Below are positions 23,620 through 35,400 of a DNA stretch of 64,000 nt, one piece after another (within the stretch, counting starts at the first letter, position 1; the number at the start of each line of letters is the position of its first letter). The translations under genes were made by a program, and so were the position numbers. The stretch spans positions 1-64,000 of the forward strand of contig JAUXUR010000073.1 in assembly GCA_030680745.1 (NCBI GenBank), given 5' to 3'. Below the pieces are notes generated by a model, which was given only the letters and a program-made list of their open reading frames with translations, was not told the DNA's origin and searched no databases. This DNA comes from Alphaproteobacteria bacterium. Lineage in GTDB: Bacteria; Pseudomonadota; Alphaproteobacteria; JAUXUR01.

Positions 23620-26600
23620 TTAAGAAAAACTCTTATGCATCCTTAAAGCTGCATCACTAATATTTTTCAATCTAGCTCTTTGAAATTTATCTATTTTTTT
23701 CTTGGATAAATTTAGAAGATCTTCACGTAATTCAGCATAATTACCTGTATATTCTAAATCTGCTTTTAATTTTTTGACTACATTTCTCCAATCATCTTGG
23801 GTAATCACAAAAGCTTCTGACAAAATTTTATCAATAAATCCCAGAATTTTTTGTTGATCCAGCGTTAATTCATCAGCTGCCCTTTTATCTGCTTTTTGCT
23901 TTTGGTCAATCCTACCCGCTGCATCGCCGAGCTTTCTTAATTTATCCTTTTCATCGTCAGACAATCCATTTTTTTGGGACAATGTACCAAGCATCTTAGA
24001 TAACTTAATATAACCAGATTTATACATTAAATTTTCTTTTAATTTTTTAACCAAACTTTCCCAATCTATCTCTGAACCTGTCATTGATACCGATAAAAAT
24101 GTACGGACAGCCTCTAGCATCTTTTGCTGAGGAGAGGTTAGCTTGTAATCTACATTTTGCTTTGTATAAATTCTTTCAGCTGCATTACTGAGTTTTCGTA
24201 CCTTATCCTTTTCTTCTTCGGATAATTCTTCTTTTTTAGATAAAGCAAGAAGCGCAGCAGAAAGCCCGACATAACTATTTGTATATCCTAAATCTATTTT
24301 TAACTTTTCAACCAAGCTTTCCCAATCTATCTCAGCACCTAACATTGATGCTGATAAAAATGTACGGATAACCTCTAACATCTTTTGCTGAGCAGTTGTC
24401 AATTTATGATCTAAACTTTGTTTTTTATAAATCCTATCAGCTGCATTACTGAGTTTTCTCACTTTATCCTTTTCGCCTTCTGATAATTCTTCCTTTTGAG
24501 ATAAAACAAGAAGCGCAGTAGAAAGCCCGGCATAACTATTTGTATATCCTAAATCTATTTTAAACTTTTCAACCAAGCTTTCCCAATCTATCTCTGCATC
24601 TGTCATTGGTGCTAATAAAAATGTGCGGATAACCTCTAACATCTTTTGCTGAGCAGATGTCAATTTATTAGCCATTCTTTGTTTTCTATAAATCCTCTCA
24701 GCTGCATTACTCAGTATTTTTAATTTATCCTTTATATTTTGATTTACCGCTTCTTCTTTATACAATGCAACAAATATAGAACGTAATCCCGCACATTTCG
24801 TATAATTTAATGTCGTCATTAATTCTTGAACAAAGTTTTCTTGATCTTTAAAGTCACCTGACATCACTTTATCTTTTATAACATTCAAAATTTCTTCTTT
24901 TAAATTTTTAGCATTTTCATTATTATTCACTAAAGTTGATCCAACATCCTTATCAAGAACTTTATCCGATGTTTTTTTCTGCGCTTTAGACCCATTTTTA
25001 TTTAAAACAATATCTGAATCTTTTCTATTACGTTTTTTTACAGCCCGTATTGGTGTAACATCTTCAACCATTGAAATAGATACAGGTTTATTCTTAAGAA
25101 GATTTAATTGAGATTTTTGTTTCCCACAAAGCCTTTTAATCGCATCGCCGAGCTTTCTTATTTTATCTTTTTCACCATCAGACAATCCATTTTTTTGCGA
25201 TAATCTACCAAACATCATATTTAAAACAGCATAAGTAACCTTATAAGTAACTTTATGCTCTAAATCCGTTTTTAATTTTTCAACAGCATTTTCCCAATCT
25301 GCCTCTGTATCTGTAATAGAAGCTGACAAAACCATACGAATAACTTCTAACGTCTTTTGCTGATTAGATGTCAATTGATTAACTATTATTTGTCTGTTGT
25401 AAATTCTAACAGCTGCATTACTAAGCCTTCTTAGTATATCCTTTTCTTCTTCTGATAATTCTTCTTTTTGAGATACATTAACAAGCACAGTACGAAAAGC
25501 ACTGTACGTATTTTCATAATTTAAATCTATTTTTAATTTTTTAACCACATTTTCTAAGTCTAACGCCGTATCTATCACAGATGTTGAAAAAATTATACGA
25601 ATAGCTTCTATCACCTTTTGCGGATCTAATTTATTATAATTATTATCTATACCTTTTTTATTGTACATTCTTTTAGCTGCATTACTAAGTTTTTTTAATT
25701 TATCCTTTATGTTTTGATCTAATACTTCATTTTCATATAATGCAATAAGCATAGAACGTAATCCTGCATATTTCGTATAATTTAAGGTTATCATTAATTC
25801 TTCAATAAAATTTTCTTGATCTTCTAAATCTTCCAATATTGATTTATCTTTTATAAAATTTAAAATTTCTTCTTTTAAATTTTTAACATCTTCTTTTAAT
25901 ATACGTTTCTTTTTCAAAACTGGCTGATCTTCTTGATTTAATGGGCGGCGTTTTCCCAAAACCGAGCGATCTTTTACCTTAGATTGAACTGATTGCTCAT
26001 TAAAATTACTCTGCTGGTAATGCTCATAAAAAGTTGGATAATTTTCTTTAAGAACTTCCTCTGTATTATTATTTATTGATTGTGGATATTTGGAAATATT
26101 AACCAATAAAGCATAAGCAATTGGTGAAATGCCTTGGAGATTCCCCATAACAATCTCAACATCTTTCCTTTCTTTCAATGCCATTTGAGGCAAAATTTTT
26201 AAATATAATGTATTCAAAAAATACATATGATCAATTATATTTTCAGAATCAAATTGTTCCGCAAAATTTTTAAGGTCTAACCACAAATAAGGCGCATGTT
26301 GCTCTAAATAAAACAATGCTTTTTTAACCGATAAATATGAATCAAATGTTATAGGCAATATAAAATTAAGATATTCAAAAATATGTTTATTTATATGTTT
26401 TTGATTATCCAATTTAATTAAATCTACAAATTCTGCATTACAAAAATTTAATTCTTTTTCTGTTAAAGTAAACATAGAATCAATTTCAACATGATCATAT
26501 TCATCAACATTGTCTTTCTGAGTAATATCATTATCATCATTTAAAATATCTATAAAAAAATCATAAAAATTATCATGATCACTATACATAAGCTCATCAT

Positions 26601-26847
26601 TCAATAAATTATCATTATGTTCTTCGTTATTTTGTGTTGATATATTAAGATTAAGATTTAAATCTAATTCTAAATGAATATTTTCTAAAAAATTAGTGTG
26701 ATCAAAATCTAATTCTTCATTCAATTCTTTTTCTATTATTTCATCGAAATTATCATCATTTAAATTTACAGCAAAAACATCAATTGTTATTGAAAATAAA
26801 TATGCAAAAGTAACAAAACCAGCAACTGCTTTTCTAAAAAAGACCAT
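23620..26847 (-). CDS. large exported protein with eight ~85-residue repeats
   Basis: No known family recognised; 1,075 residues. It starts MVFFRKAVAGFVTFAYLFSI with a signal peptide ending near DVFA, after AAGG. Residues ~30-290 are acidic and Asn/Asp-rich. A basic stretch (VLGKRRPLNQ...VLKKKRILKE, about 300-320) follows. Then come eight degenerate repeats of the form LT.QQKMLEVIRTFL...DWE.LVEKLK.DL.Y...Y..L...L..LSQKEELSEEEKDK.RKLSNAA.RIY.KQ. Repeats 1-3 and 4-7 look like two rounds of duplication, because units 1 and 4 (both LKEEILN.IKDK...DQENF..ELM) are closest to each other. A second basic patch (AVKKRNRKDSD) lies between units 3 and 4. The repeats are probably helical. It sits beside the glycosyltransferase island; an effector or surface role is possible but inferred. 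Confidence 0.7.
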   Translation of the reverse strand: MVFFRKAVAGFVTFAYLFSITIDVFAVNLNDDNFDEIIEKELNEELDFDHTNFLENIHLELDLNLNLNISTQNNEEHNDNLLNDELMYSDHDNFYDFFIDILNDDNDITQKDNVDEYDHVEIDSMFTLTEKELNFCNAEFVDLIKLDNQKHINKHIFEYLNFILPITFDSYLSVKKALFYLEQHAPYLWLDLKNFAEQFDSENIIDHMYFLNTLYLKILPQMALKERKDVEIVMGNLQGISPIAYALLVNISKYPQSINNNTEEVLKENYPTFYEHYQQSNFNEQSVQSKVKDRSVLGKRRPLNQEDQPVLKKKRILKEDVKNLKEEILNFIKDKSILEDLEDQENFIEELMITLNYTKYAGLRSMLIALYENEVLDQNIKDKLKKLSNAAKRMYNKKGIDNNYNKLDPQKVIEAIRIIFSTSVIDTALDLENVVKKLKIDLNYENTYSAFRTVLVNVSQKEELSEEEKDILRRLSNAAVRIYNRQIIVNQLTSNQQKTLEVIRMVLSASITDTEADWENAVEKLKTDLEHKVTYKVTYAVLNMMFGRLSQKNGLSDGEKDKIRKLGDAIKRLCGKQKSQLNLLKNKPVSISMVEDVTPIRAVKKRNRKDSDIVLNKNGSKAQKKTSDKVLDKDVGSTLVNNNENAKNLKEEILNVIKDKVMSGDFKDQENFVQELMTTLNYTKCAGLRSIFVALYKEEAVNQNIKDKLKILSNAAERIYRKQRMANKLTSAQQKMLEVIRTFLLAPMTDAEIDWESLVEKFKIDLGYTNSYAGLSTALLVLSQKEELSEGEKDKVRKLSNAADRIYKKQSLDHKLTTAQQKMLEVIRTFLSASMLGAEIDWESLVEKLKIDLGYTNSYVGLSAALLALSKKEELSEEEKDKVRKLSNAAERIYTKQNVDYKLTSPQQKMLEAVRTFLSVSMTGSEIDWESLVKKLKENLMYKSGYIKLSKMLGTLSQKNGLSDDEKDKLRKLGDAAGRIDQKQKADKRAADELTLDQQKILGFIDKILSEAFVITQDDWRNVVKKLKADLEYTGNYAELREDLLNLSKKKIDKFQRARLKNISDAALRMHKSFS

Positions 26848-27001
26848 CAAATGAATACCTTGTATGAATAAATAACAAAAAAGACTAAAAATCTACCCAA
26901 TAATATAAATTATTAATATTAAAATGTCAACAAATAATAACTTTATATACTCATTGTATTGTTTGTTAATTAAAGAACGTACAAAATAATTACAACTATT
27001 T

Positions 27002-28528
27002 TTAATAATAATGATTATCTTCTTGAATAATCTCATTTTGTTCAAATTCAGCTCCTACCCAAGATTTACGCCAATAGTGAACACCAAAAGCCGCAAATGG
27101 CGCTTCTTCATTTTCACCTAAAACCTTATCAAAATCCTGAGGCCCTTGAAGACCCTGCTTAACTGGATAAATTAGGTCGGGCGGCAAAATAATATCAACC
27201 ATATTTTCTTGTCCTATGGCATTCGCTATAGCAAGCGTTGTCATAAAAGGGCCTGTCACAAGAATAGTTGCCCATATACTTTCAGATAATTTTCTATTTT
27301 CATCTTTTTTAATCTTCATATAATCAGGCCGCGTTTCTTGATTATAATTTCTTTTAATAAGTTCAATCATTTTTTTAAGCACTGGATGATTAGGACTCGC
27401 CGCCAAGAAAGCATTGTTAACAAAATGCGACATAGGTTCTTGTGCTGCAATAAAATGATACATTTTGGCAAGCCCTTTAAGAGATTGTAACGCCTCATAA
27501 TCCGTATCCATATAAAAACCACCAAAAATGTTAAGTAATGCAACACGCAAAATATCCGACGCCATACCAAATTTATGTTTAACATAAAGGGCATTTTCGA
27601 ATTCTATTCTATTGTCTATTTGCGACAAAACATCTTCTGTAAGCTCTTTTATAATAATTGAATTATTTTTGGCGAGCCTTTTAACAAGATCTGGTAATAA
27701 TTTTTTATCTTGTATCCATAAATAATGCTGCCATCCTTCTTTAACAGGATTAAGTTTTATCGAATTCTCCATCCACCTAATGTAATCTTCCTCCATATTC
27801 CGAGGATTATCAGGATTTGTGAGCCAAACATGATGCGTTATCAAAGGGATTTTAGGTGATTCATTTAAAATAGTTGGATTTCTATCTATTAATTTTTCAG
27901 GCGCATTTTCATCATAAATAACTTGCAAACGATCTTGAAAATCTGAAAAATTAAGTTGTTCATGTTTTTCAAAAACATCATAAGTAAATTTATATAAATC
28001 ATTATATTTCCATTTAAAAGAACTAAACAAATTCTTATACTTGCCAGCAATTTTCAAATCATTAACTTCATCTTCAATTTCTTTTTCTGAAAATAATTTA
28101 TATGAAGAATCAAAAGAATAAGGATGAAATTTATATAAAAATAAATTATCCAATCTTTCATCAATTGTAAATTCTATATTCCCATCAATTGTCCATTTTG
28201 GATTAATGTAATATTTGATATTTTTTCTAAAACTTACATCTAAAACAAATCTTCTTTTGTCATTCTCATAAACATGAATATAATTTTTAGGAATTAATAT
28301 ATACTCTTCTTTTGTTGATTTAATTGTTTTGTCTTTTATTTTTCTTGTTTTTACAATCACATAAACATCTTCATTAGTGTTATTTTGGATTAAAAACCCA
28401 TTTTGTGTATTAATTTTTTGAATATATCCACGAAGATCCGTCTGAAAATCATATACTCCCGTTTCAGCCAACAAAGGGAGTGCTCGACATAAAATAATGA
28501 TCACAAAAAACACTATTTTAATATTCAT
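27002..28528 (-). CDS. exported DXD glycosyltransferase, paralog 1
   Basis: 508 residues with a signal peptide (MNIKIVFFVIIILCRALPLLA). Residues ~25-180 form a beta-rich module (YDFQTDLRGYIQKINTQNGF...INPKWTIDGNIEF) shared by all four paralogs. The C-terminal half is a sugar-nucleotide glycosyltransferase of the GT32/TcdA-TcdB-like type. It has IPLITHHVWLTNPDNP (about 225), ASDILRVALLNIFGGFYMDTDYEAL with the metal/nucleotide-binding Asp-x-Asp (about 339), and a C-terminal GVHYWRKSW. Family members include host-targeting toxins that glycosylate GTPases, and also Golgi-type enzymes; the target here is unknown. AGGGGAGGG precedes the ATG. It follows paralog 2 by 29 bases, probably as an operon. 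Confidence 0.8.
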   Translation of the reverse strand: MNIKIVFFVIIILCRALPLLAETGVYDFQTDLRGYIQKINTQNGFLIQNNTNEDVYVIVKTRKIKDKTIKSTKEEYILIPKNYIHVYENDKRRFVLDVSFRKNIKYYINPKWTIDGNIEFTIDERLDNLFLYKFHPYSFDSSYKLFSEKEIEDEVNDLKIAGKYKNLFSSFKWKYNDLYKFTYDVFEKHEQLNFSDFQDRLQVIYDENAPEKLIDRNPTILNESPKIPLITHHVWLTNPDNPRNMEEDYIRWMENSIKLNPVKEGWQHYLWIQDKKLLPDLVKRLAKNNSIIIKELTEDVLSQIDNRIEFENALYVKHKFGMASDILRVALLNIFGGFYMDTDYEALQSLKGLAKMYHFIAAQEPMSHFVNNAFLAASPNHPVLKKMIELIKRNYNQETRPDYMKIKKDENRKLSESIWATILVTGPFMTTLAIANAIGQENMVDIILPPDLIYPVKQGLQGPQDFDKVLGENEEAPFAAFGVHYWRKSWVGAEFEQNEIIQEDNHYY

Positions 28529-28557
28529 AACCCTCCCCTCAAACCAGAATCAAATAA

Positions 28558-30231
28558 TCAACCTTTTGAAACCCCTTTGCTCCATGACCCAAGCCAATAA
28601 TGCACCCCAAAAGCTGTTGGTTTAGAAGATTCAAGTTCACCTAAAATTTTGTTAAAACCTTGAGGTCCATAAAGATCACGCTTAACAGGATAAATTAAAT
28701 CAGGCGGCAAAATAATATCCGTCATCCCTTCTTGGCCAATGGCACTTGCAATTGCAATTGTAACCATTGAAGGACCCGTTACAAGAATAGTTGTCCAGGT
28801 GTTTTCAGATAAGTTTCCTTTTTCATCAAACATTATTTGATTATTACTATCTTTGCGTTTCATATAATATGGACGTGTATCTTGGTTATAATTGCGTTTA
28901 ATAAGCTCAATCATTTTCTGGAGCACGGGATGATTGGGGCTTGCCGCCATAAAAGCATTACATAAAAAATGTGACATTGGCTCTTGTGACGCAATAAAAT
29001 TATACATTGTCAAAAGACCTTTAAAAGATTGCAAAGCCTCATAATCTGTATCCATATAAGCGCCGCCATAAATATTCAGCAATTCAACACGCAAAATATC
29101 TGATGCTTGCCCAAATTTATGTTTTACATAGAGAGCATCTTCAAATTCTGCTCTATTGACCATTTGAGAAAGAATATCTTCGCTAAGTTCTTTTATAATA
29201 ATCGATTTATTGCGTGCAACTCTCTTAACAAGGTCAGGTAATAATTTTTTATCTTGAATCCACAAATAATGCTGCCACCCATCTTTAACAGGATTGAGCT
29301 TTATTGAATTTTCCATCCATTTAATATAATCCTCATCCATATTTTTTGGATTGTCAGGATTTGTTAACCAAATATGATGCGTAATTAAAGGAATTTTAGG
29401 TTCTTCATTTAAAATATTTGGATTTTGATCTATTAAACCTTCTGGATTATTTTTATCATAAAGGTCTTGAAAAAGTTCTTGCGCTTTTACAAAATCAAGA
29501 TTTTCATGTTTTTTAAAAACATTTGAAATGTATTTATATGAATCATTATAATTCCATTTAAAGGAACTATAATGATTTTTAAATTTTCCAGATGCTTTTA
29601 ACTGATCAATTTCATCTTTAATTTCTTCTTCTGTAAAAAGTTTATGCTCAGAATCAAAATAATGTGAATGCAATTTATATAAAAATAAATTATCTGCTTC
29701 CGTATCAATTGAAAATTCAATATTTCCGCCTATTGTCCATTTTGGATTTATATAATATTTGCTATATTTATCGAGTCTAACATCTAACAATCTTCTTTTA
29801 GCATCGTTCTCATAAACATAAATATAATCACCTGGAATTGTTATATATTCGTCTAATATTGATTTAATTTTTTTATTTTTTGTATCAATTTCTCTTGTTT
29901 TTACAACGATATCAATTTGTTTGTCTGTTTTGTTTTGAATTAAAAAACCATGTTGCGTATTCAATTTTTGTATATATCCATAAAGATCGCCCTGAAAATC
30001 ATAGGATTTTAAATTTTGCTGGATATTTTTTAATTCTTGTTTTCTAACATTGTCATTCTTTTCTGCTGATGCAGTTGGTTCTATTGATTCGATAAATTCT
30101 TTATTAGGTTCTTCTGCCTCTCCAGGAACATTAGGACTATTTTCAGCCATTGCTGCATCTGACACAAAAGGATGAATCGCCATCGAAAAAAAAGTTAACG
30201 CAATCCACATACCTGTTCTTTTAATAGACAT
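28558..30231 (-). CDS. exported DXD glycosyltransferase, paralog 2
   Basis: 557 residues, very similar along its length to paralog 1, with an added ~50-residue low-complexity linker after the signal peptide (ending near SDAAMA). It shares the beta-rich module (YDFQGDLYGYIQKLNTQHGF) and the transferase block. That block has ITHHIWLTNPDNPKNM, ASDILRVELLNIYGGAYMDTDYEALQ (Asp-x-Asp at about residue 393), PNHPVLQKMIELIKRNYNQ, and a C-terminal GVHYWLGSW, all typical of GT32-like enzymes. A strong GGGGGG-type ribosome site precedes the ATG. It is the middle gene of three on the minus strand. Product likely secreted through Sec; further export beyond the outer membrane is not shown by the sequence. 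Confidence 0.8.
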   Translation of the reverse strand: MSIKRTGMWIALTFFSMAIHPFVSDAAMAENSPNVPGEAEEPNKEFIESIEPTASAEKNDNVRKQELKNIQQNLKSYDFQGDLYGYIQKLNTQHGFLIQNKTDKQIDIVVKTREIDTKNKKIKSILDEYITIPGDYIYVYENDAKRRLLDVRLDKYSKYYINPKWTIGGNIEFSIDTEADNLFLYKLHSHYFDSEHKLFTEEEIKDEIDQLKASGKFKNHYSSFKWNYNDSYKYISNVFKKHENLDFVKAQELFQDLYDKNNPEGLIDQNPNILNEEPKIPLITHHIWLTNPDNPKNMDEDYIKWMENSIKLNPVKDGWQHYLWIQDKKLLPDLVKRVARNKSIIIKELSEDILSQMVNRAEFEDALYVKHKFGQASDILRVELLNIYGGAYMDTDYEALQSFKGLLTMYNFIASQEPMSHFLCNAFMAASPNHPVLQKMIELIKRNYNQDTRPYYMKRKDSNNQIMFDEKGNLSENTWTTILVTGPSMVTIAIASAIGQEGMTDIILPPDLIYPVKRDLYGPQGFNKILGELESSKPTAFGVHYWLGSWSKGVSKG

Positions 30232-30295
30232 AGAAACCCCCCTTTAACTTAAGACAAACAATGGGGCACTACACCCCATCGTCTAGCACACTTAA

Positions 30296-32254
30296 TTAAG
30301 CAGCAGGCGCTACCTTAGATTTATCAACCTTAGCAGCAGCTACATCACCAGCTACCCATGATCCTTCCCAATAATGAACCCCAAAAGATTGTGGACGCGC
30401 AGATCCATATTCTTTAAGAATTGCATCAAAGCTTTGAGGACCAACAAGCCCTTTGATAATGGGATAGACAATAGGTGAAGGGAAGATAATGTCTGTCATA
30501 CCTTCTTGACCTGCAGCCAAAGCAACAGCAAGCGTTATAACATAGGGACCTGTTACATAAATTGTCGTTCCTCCATCTTCAAACAATCTTGTCGGATTTT
30601 TTGGATCACGCATCGGTTCTTTTGTTTTGGGATCTTTTTTGATCATATAATCAGGTCGTGTGTCCTGATTATAATTTCTTTTGATAAGTTCTATCATTTT
30701 AAGAATGACAGGATGGTTAATACTTGCCCCAATAATGGCATTGCATATATAACTGGATACAGGTTCTAACCCTGCATAAAAATTATACATTGTATTGATG
30801 CCTTTAAAGGATTGAAAAGCCTCATAATCCGTATCCAAATAGATGCCACCATACTTTTTAAGAATTTCAAGACGCAATATATCTGACGACATACCAAATT
30901 TAAATCTTGAAAGTGCATCTTGATACGCATCCTTATTGGTCATTTCTTTCATGAAAGCTTCATCCACTTCCATAATCGTAATATCTGGATTTTGACTTAT
31001 TCTTTCGACGAGCTCTGGCAATAAATCCTTACTTTGAATCCAAAGAAAGTGTTGCCATCCATCTCTTGTTTTATTAAATTTTATGGTATTTTCCATCCAT
31101 TTAATGTATCTATCAAACATGTTTGATGGATTTGATGGATTTGTTAACCAAATATGATGGGTAATGAGCGGTATTTTAGGTTCTTCATATAAAATATTTG
31201 GATTCTTTTCGAGCAATGCAGTAAAATTATTCTTATCATAAAGTTCTTGAAGATGTTCCTGTGCTTTAACAAAATCCAAACCTTCATTTTTAAAGTCTTT
31301 TACAAATTTTTCATAATTACCATTGTAATTCTTTTTAAAATTTGTTTTATCTGCAGCAATTGCTTCAGCTGAAAAAAGCTTGGTTCGCGCATCAAACTTA
31401 AATGGATATTTTTGATATAAAAAGAATTGATCTTGCTCTGTATCCACTTGCAATTCAATTTTTCCATCTAAGGTCCATTTAGGATTAAGAAACAAATCGT
31501 CGTAATTATTTATTTTAACTTTAGAAATTCTTCTTTTTGCATCATTTTCATAGACATGAATGTAATGCGCTGGAATATCAATATACTCCACTTGTTCTGA
31601 TGTTACCTTTGCAACTTTTTCTTTATCACGAATTTCATCAGTCACTTCAACTGTTCTTGTTTTAATAGAAATTTCTACATCTCTATCTGTCATATTTTCT
31701 ATTAAAAATCCCTCATCATGATTAATTTTTTGAAGAAATCCATGAAGATCTTTTTGATAATTATAATTCTCTACTTTTTTTTCAAAATCTGCGACAACTT
31801 CATCAGGAATTTTATTTGGAATATCTAATTCACTTGCAGATTGTAAAGGTTTATCAGAGCCTGTTGTATCTTGAATATTGGCTGCATCTGCATCTGAATC
31901 CCGCAAGGATTCTTCTGCTCTAAAATATTTTCTACCTTCAAATCTACCATGATTCAAATAATGATTTCTAGCAAACTTCAATCTTGCCTCTTGATCCATA
32001 TTTTGCCTATTAGCATAATCAAATAAATCTGGATACATGCCAAGATATACAGCAGGATTGAAATCTGTCGGCAACGCCACCTGTAAATAACTTGCTATAC
32101 TCAACAAAAAATTATCAACTTGTTTTTGAGTTTCAGGATACTCATTTTTAAACGCCATCAAATCACTTTTTAATTTCAAAGGATCAACCCTTGCATATAA
32201 AGCCGTTCCAACAAACAGCGAACTCAACAAAGAAAACACCAATATACGCTTCAT
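30296..32254 (-). CDS. exported DXD glycosyltransferase, paralog 3
   Basis: 652 residues, signal peptide MKRILVFSLLSSLFVGTALY-A. Before the common beta module it carries an extra N-terminal block (about residues 55-110), FNPAVYLGMYPDLFDYANRQ...HYLNHGRFEGRKYF. This matches the 'Y...NPDL...HY...G..EGR' motif found next to glycosyltransferases and in some exported bacterial proteins. The transferase domain has PLITHHIWLTNPSNPSNM, SSDILRLEILKKYGGIYLDTDYEAF (Asp-x-Asp at about 474) and GVHYWEGSW. It is the first gene of the minus-strand trio (AAGGAGAATGAG ribosome site) and is divergent from the kinase-fused paralog 4 across 147 bases. Confidence 0.8.
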   Translation of the reverse strand: MKRILVFSLLSSLFVGTALYARVDPLKLKSDLMAFKNEYPETQKQVDNFLLSIASYLQVALPTDFNPAVYLGMYPDLFDYANRQNMDQEARLKFARNHYLNHGRFEGRKYFRAEESLRDSDADAANIQDTTGSDKPLQSASELDIPNKIPDEVVADFEKKVENYNYQKDLHGFLQKINHDEGFLIENMTDRDVEISIKTRTVEVTDEIRDKEKVAKVTSEQVEYIDIPAHYIHVYENDAKRRISKVKINNYDDLFLNPKWTLDGKIELQVDTEQDQFFLYQKYPFKFDARTKLFSAEAIAADKTNFKKNYNGNYEKFVKDFKNEGLDFVKAQEHLQELYDKNNFTALLEKNPNILYEEPKIPLITHHIWLTNPSNPSNMFDRYIKWMENTIKFNKTRDGWQHFLWIQSKDLLPELVERISQNPDITIMEVDEAFMKEMTNKDAYQDALSRFKFGMSSDILRLEILKKYGGIYLDTDYEAFQSFKGINTMYNFYAGLEPVSSYICNAIIGASINHPVILKMIELIKRNYNQDTRPDYMIKKDPKTKEPMRDPKNPTRLFEDGGTTIYVTGPYVITLAVALAAGQEGMTDIIFPSPIVYPIIKGLVGPQSFDAILKEYGSARPQSFGVHYWEGSWVAGDVAAAKVDKSKVAPAA

Positions 32255-32401
32255 CTCATTCTCCTTACAAAATTATGCAACTTAATATGATTTTATATTT
32301 AAAGTATTAATATTTAATTAAGACACCAAAATAAAATATTTAACGTTTCTTTAATCTATTAAATTTAGAATTATATTAATAAACTTATGGTGGAGGATTA
32401 A

Positions 32402-35400
32402 ATGTCTATGTTAAAAACATATATTCTTGTTATAGTTTTTTCTATATTTATATTTACAAATAACATTAATGCTGAAATTTTAGAAATAAAGAATCCTAAT
32501 ATTATAAGCCAGGGAGCTACTGTTAATACAATTAAAGAATGGCTTAGTAAAAAGCCTGCATCAGAAGCTGAAGCTGCACTATATTCAAACCTATTGCCAG
32601 ATATTCTATTCGAGCAAAAGCAAATAAAACCAAATTGTCTACAGATCCAATCGACAGAAGCAGGACTTGCAAGTGAAGGCATTTTTTTAGTTAAAATAAA
32701 CCAAAAATGTATAAACATAAACGATACTGATAAATATAAATTACAATATGTTATAAAAGCTACAGATGAAAAAGGTTTAGAAGAAATTAAAAAATTAGAA
32801 TTTATTCAACAAAGCAATTTATTTAAACAAATCGCATCACCCAAAAACAAAGACCTTCCTTTAGCTGCATTAGCTTTAGAGCCTTTTCATTCATTTAAGC
32901 AAGATAATAAAACCAAATATTTAATTATTCAAGATGCAGCACAAGGAAAAGATCTATACAAAACAATCATAGACAACGATATTAAACAAATTGAAACAGC
33001 CTTCAAAGAATTTGGTAAATCCAGCGCTAAAATGCATCTTTTAGAAATGAATCCAAAAAGCTTCTTAAGCGCACAAGATCCATCAATTATAAATAACCTT
33101 GACCCTTCAAAAGTATACAAAACTATCATTCATGGTGATGCTCAATTACTAAATATTTTCTTTGATCCAGATTCAAAGCGCATCACTATGATTGACAATG
33201 AGTCATTTCACAGATCAATGACTTCAAAATTAAGCATTTATTATGACCTTCGAAACGTTATGTATGGCTCTATTAGAGGATTCCAATTTCCTGAAGCTTG
33301 TACAACTGATAACTCCTTATGCGATAAAATAAAAACCGCCTATCGCAGTTTTATGAGTGAATACATCAAAGCATTTCCAAAAGAAGAACGCGCATTTGTT
33401 TTTGACTATTTTAACTACCTTCTACAAGAAAATTTTATCAAAAAAGCACAAAGCGATAAATCCTTCTCAAACAATACAATAGAACCCTATATCACTTTGA
33501 CTAAAAACTTAACAAGATATCTTAACACTAATAAAAACAATATATTAGATGGAAGTACGGATGAAAATCCTGGCAAACAATTATATGCGTTGATCATGAA
33601 TGGTGAATCTATTTCTGTTCAAGAAGCTTTTGCAGCCTTTGGAAAAGCATCAGCATTAACACATCTTCAAGAAATGGATCAAAACACACTATTAAGCAAA
33701 ACAAACCCGTCTATTCTTGACAATATTAAAAAAGGGAAATCCGAATCATTTAATCCATTGGAAACATATAAAACAAATATCTATGGCAATAGTCAACTAC
33801 TGAAGGTTTTTTACAATCCTGACTCAAAAAACATCACAATCGTTGATAATGAGCCTAACAATTCACCAAAAACAAGCATTTATTATGGATTAAAGAACAT
33901 TATTTATGACTCCATCACAAAATATAACCTAGGTAATTTCTGCTTTTCAAATGAAAATATATGCAATAATACAGAAATTGCTTATCAAAGCTTTATAAAA
34001 GAATACATAAGCGCTTTTCCAAAAACCGAGCGCCCCTTCATTGCCTTTTACATTAGAAATATGCTTAATGTTCCCTTTGCAGAAAGCGCACAAAATGATC
34101 CCAATCTTACAGAGGACACAAAAGAAACATTCATGGCATTTGCCAACAATTTAATAAGTTATATTTTCTCTAATGAATCCATCTTTATAGCAGCTGCTGA
34201 AAGCAGCCATATTATGACAGATGATTCGAATCTTAGAGAAAAAGTAGAAAACGACCAATTATCCAATGCATCAGCAGATCAAATTCTTTATGATTTCCAA
34301 TCTGATCTTCATCCTTTCTTAAGAAAACTAAACATTCAAACATCATTTCAAATTGTAAATGAAACAAATTCAGATGTAGAAGTTGAAATTAAAACACGAA
34401 AAATCGTCAAACGAGAAGTCGTTGGAAAAGAAAAGAAAAGATATTCAATTAACAAAAAAGATACCTTTACTTTTGAAAACAAGGACAAAAAATCTCTAGA
34501 CAAAGTAAGTATAATAACACCTGACAATCTGTTTATTAATCCAAAATGGACAAAAGATAAAAACATAGAACTACACATTAGCAATAGCGAAGATAAGCAA
34601 TTCTTGTATCAATACAAACCTTATAATTTTGATTCAGAATCAATTCTTTTTACACCAGAGGAGATTGAAGCTGAAAAACGAGAACTCAAAATATTTAATG
34701 ATAAAAACATGGCTGAAAATCCTGAATTGAGTATTGATGAATTACGCGCTAAACGTCTATACAAAAAATCCTTCAAAGAAAGCTACAACAATAGTTATAA
34801 ATTTCTTAAAAAAATGCTTCAACACGAAGGTGCAGAAATTCATGCCACACAAGCTCTTTTCCAAAAACTCTATGATGAAAACAATTTTGGCACTTTACTT
34901 AAAAATGACAAAAACGCTTTAAACGGAGAACCAAGAATCCCGCTTATTACACATAAAATTTGGCTCACCAATCCAAATAAACCCTCTGAAATGCCTGACA
35001 AATACACTGAATGGTATGAAAACACGATTAAATTTAATAAACCTATCGATGGTTGGAAACATATTCTATGGATCCAAGATAGATCGTTACTCCCAAGAAC
35101 AGTAGAACTCGCTGAAGAATCAGGCAATATCGAGGTGCGAGAACTTACCAATGATATTCTTGATCAATTACAAAACAAAGAAGTCTTCTTGAAAAGCATA
35201 GCTCAAAATAAATTTGCGATGGCCGCAGATACATTACGTGTAGAATTACTTAACATCTATGGTGGTATTTATCTAGATACCGATTATGAAGGCTTCCATA
35301 GCTTCAAAGGTCTAAACACATTATATGACTTTTACGGTGCCATTGAACCTATGTCACATGTCATTGGTAACGCCATTCTGGCTGCAAAACCTCACCACCC

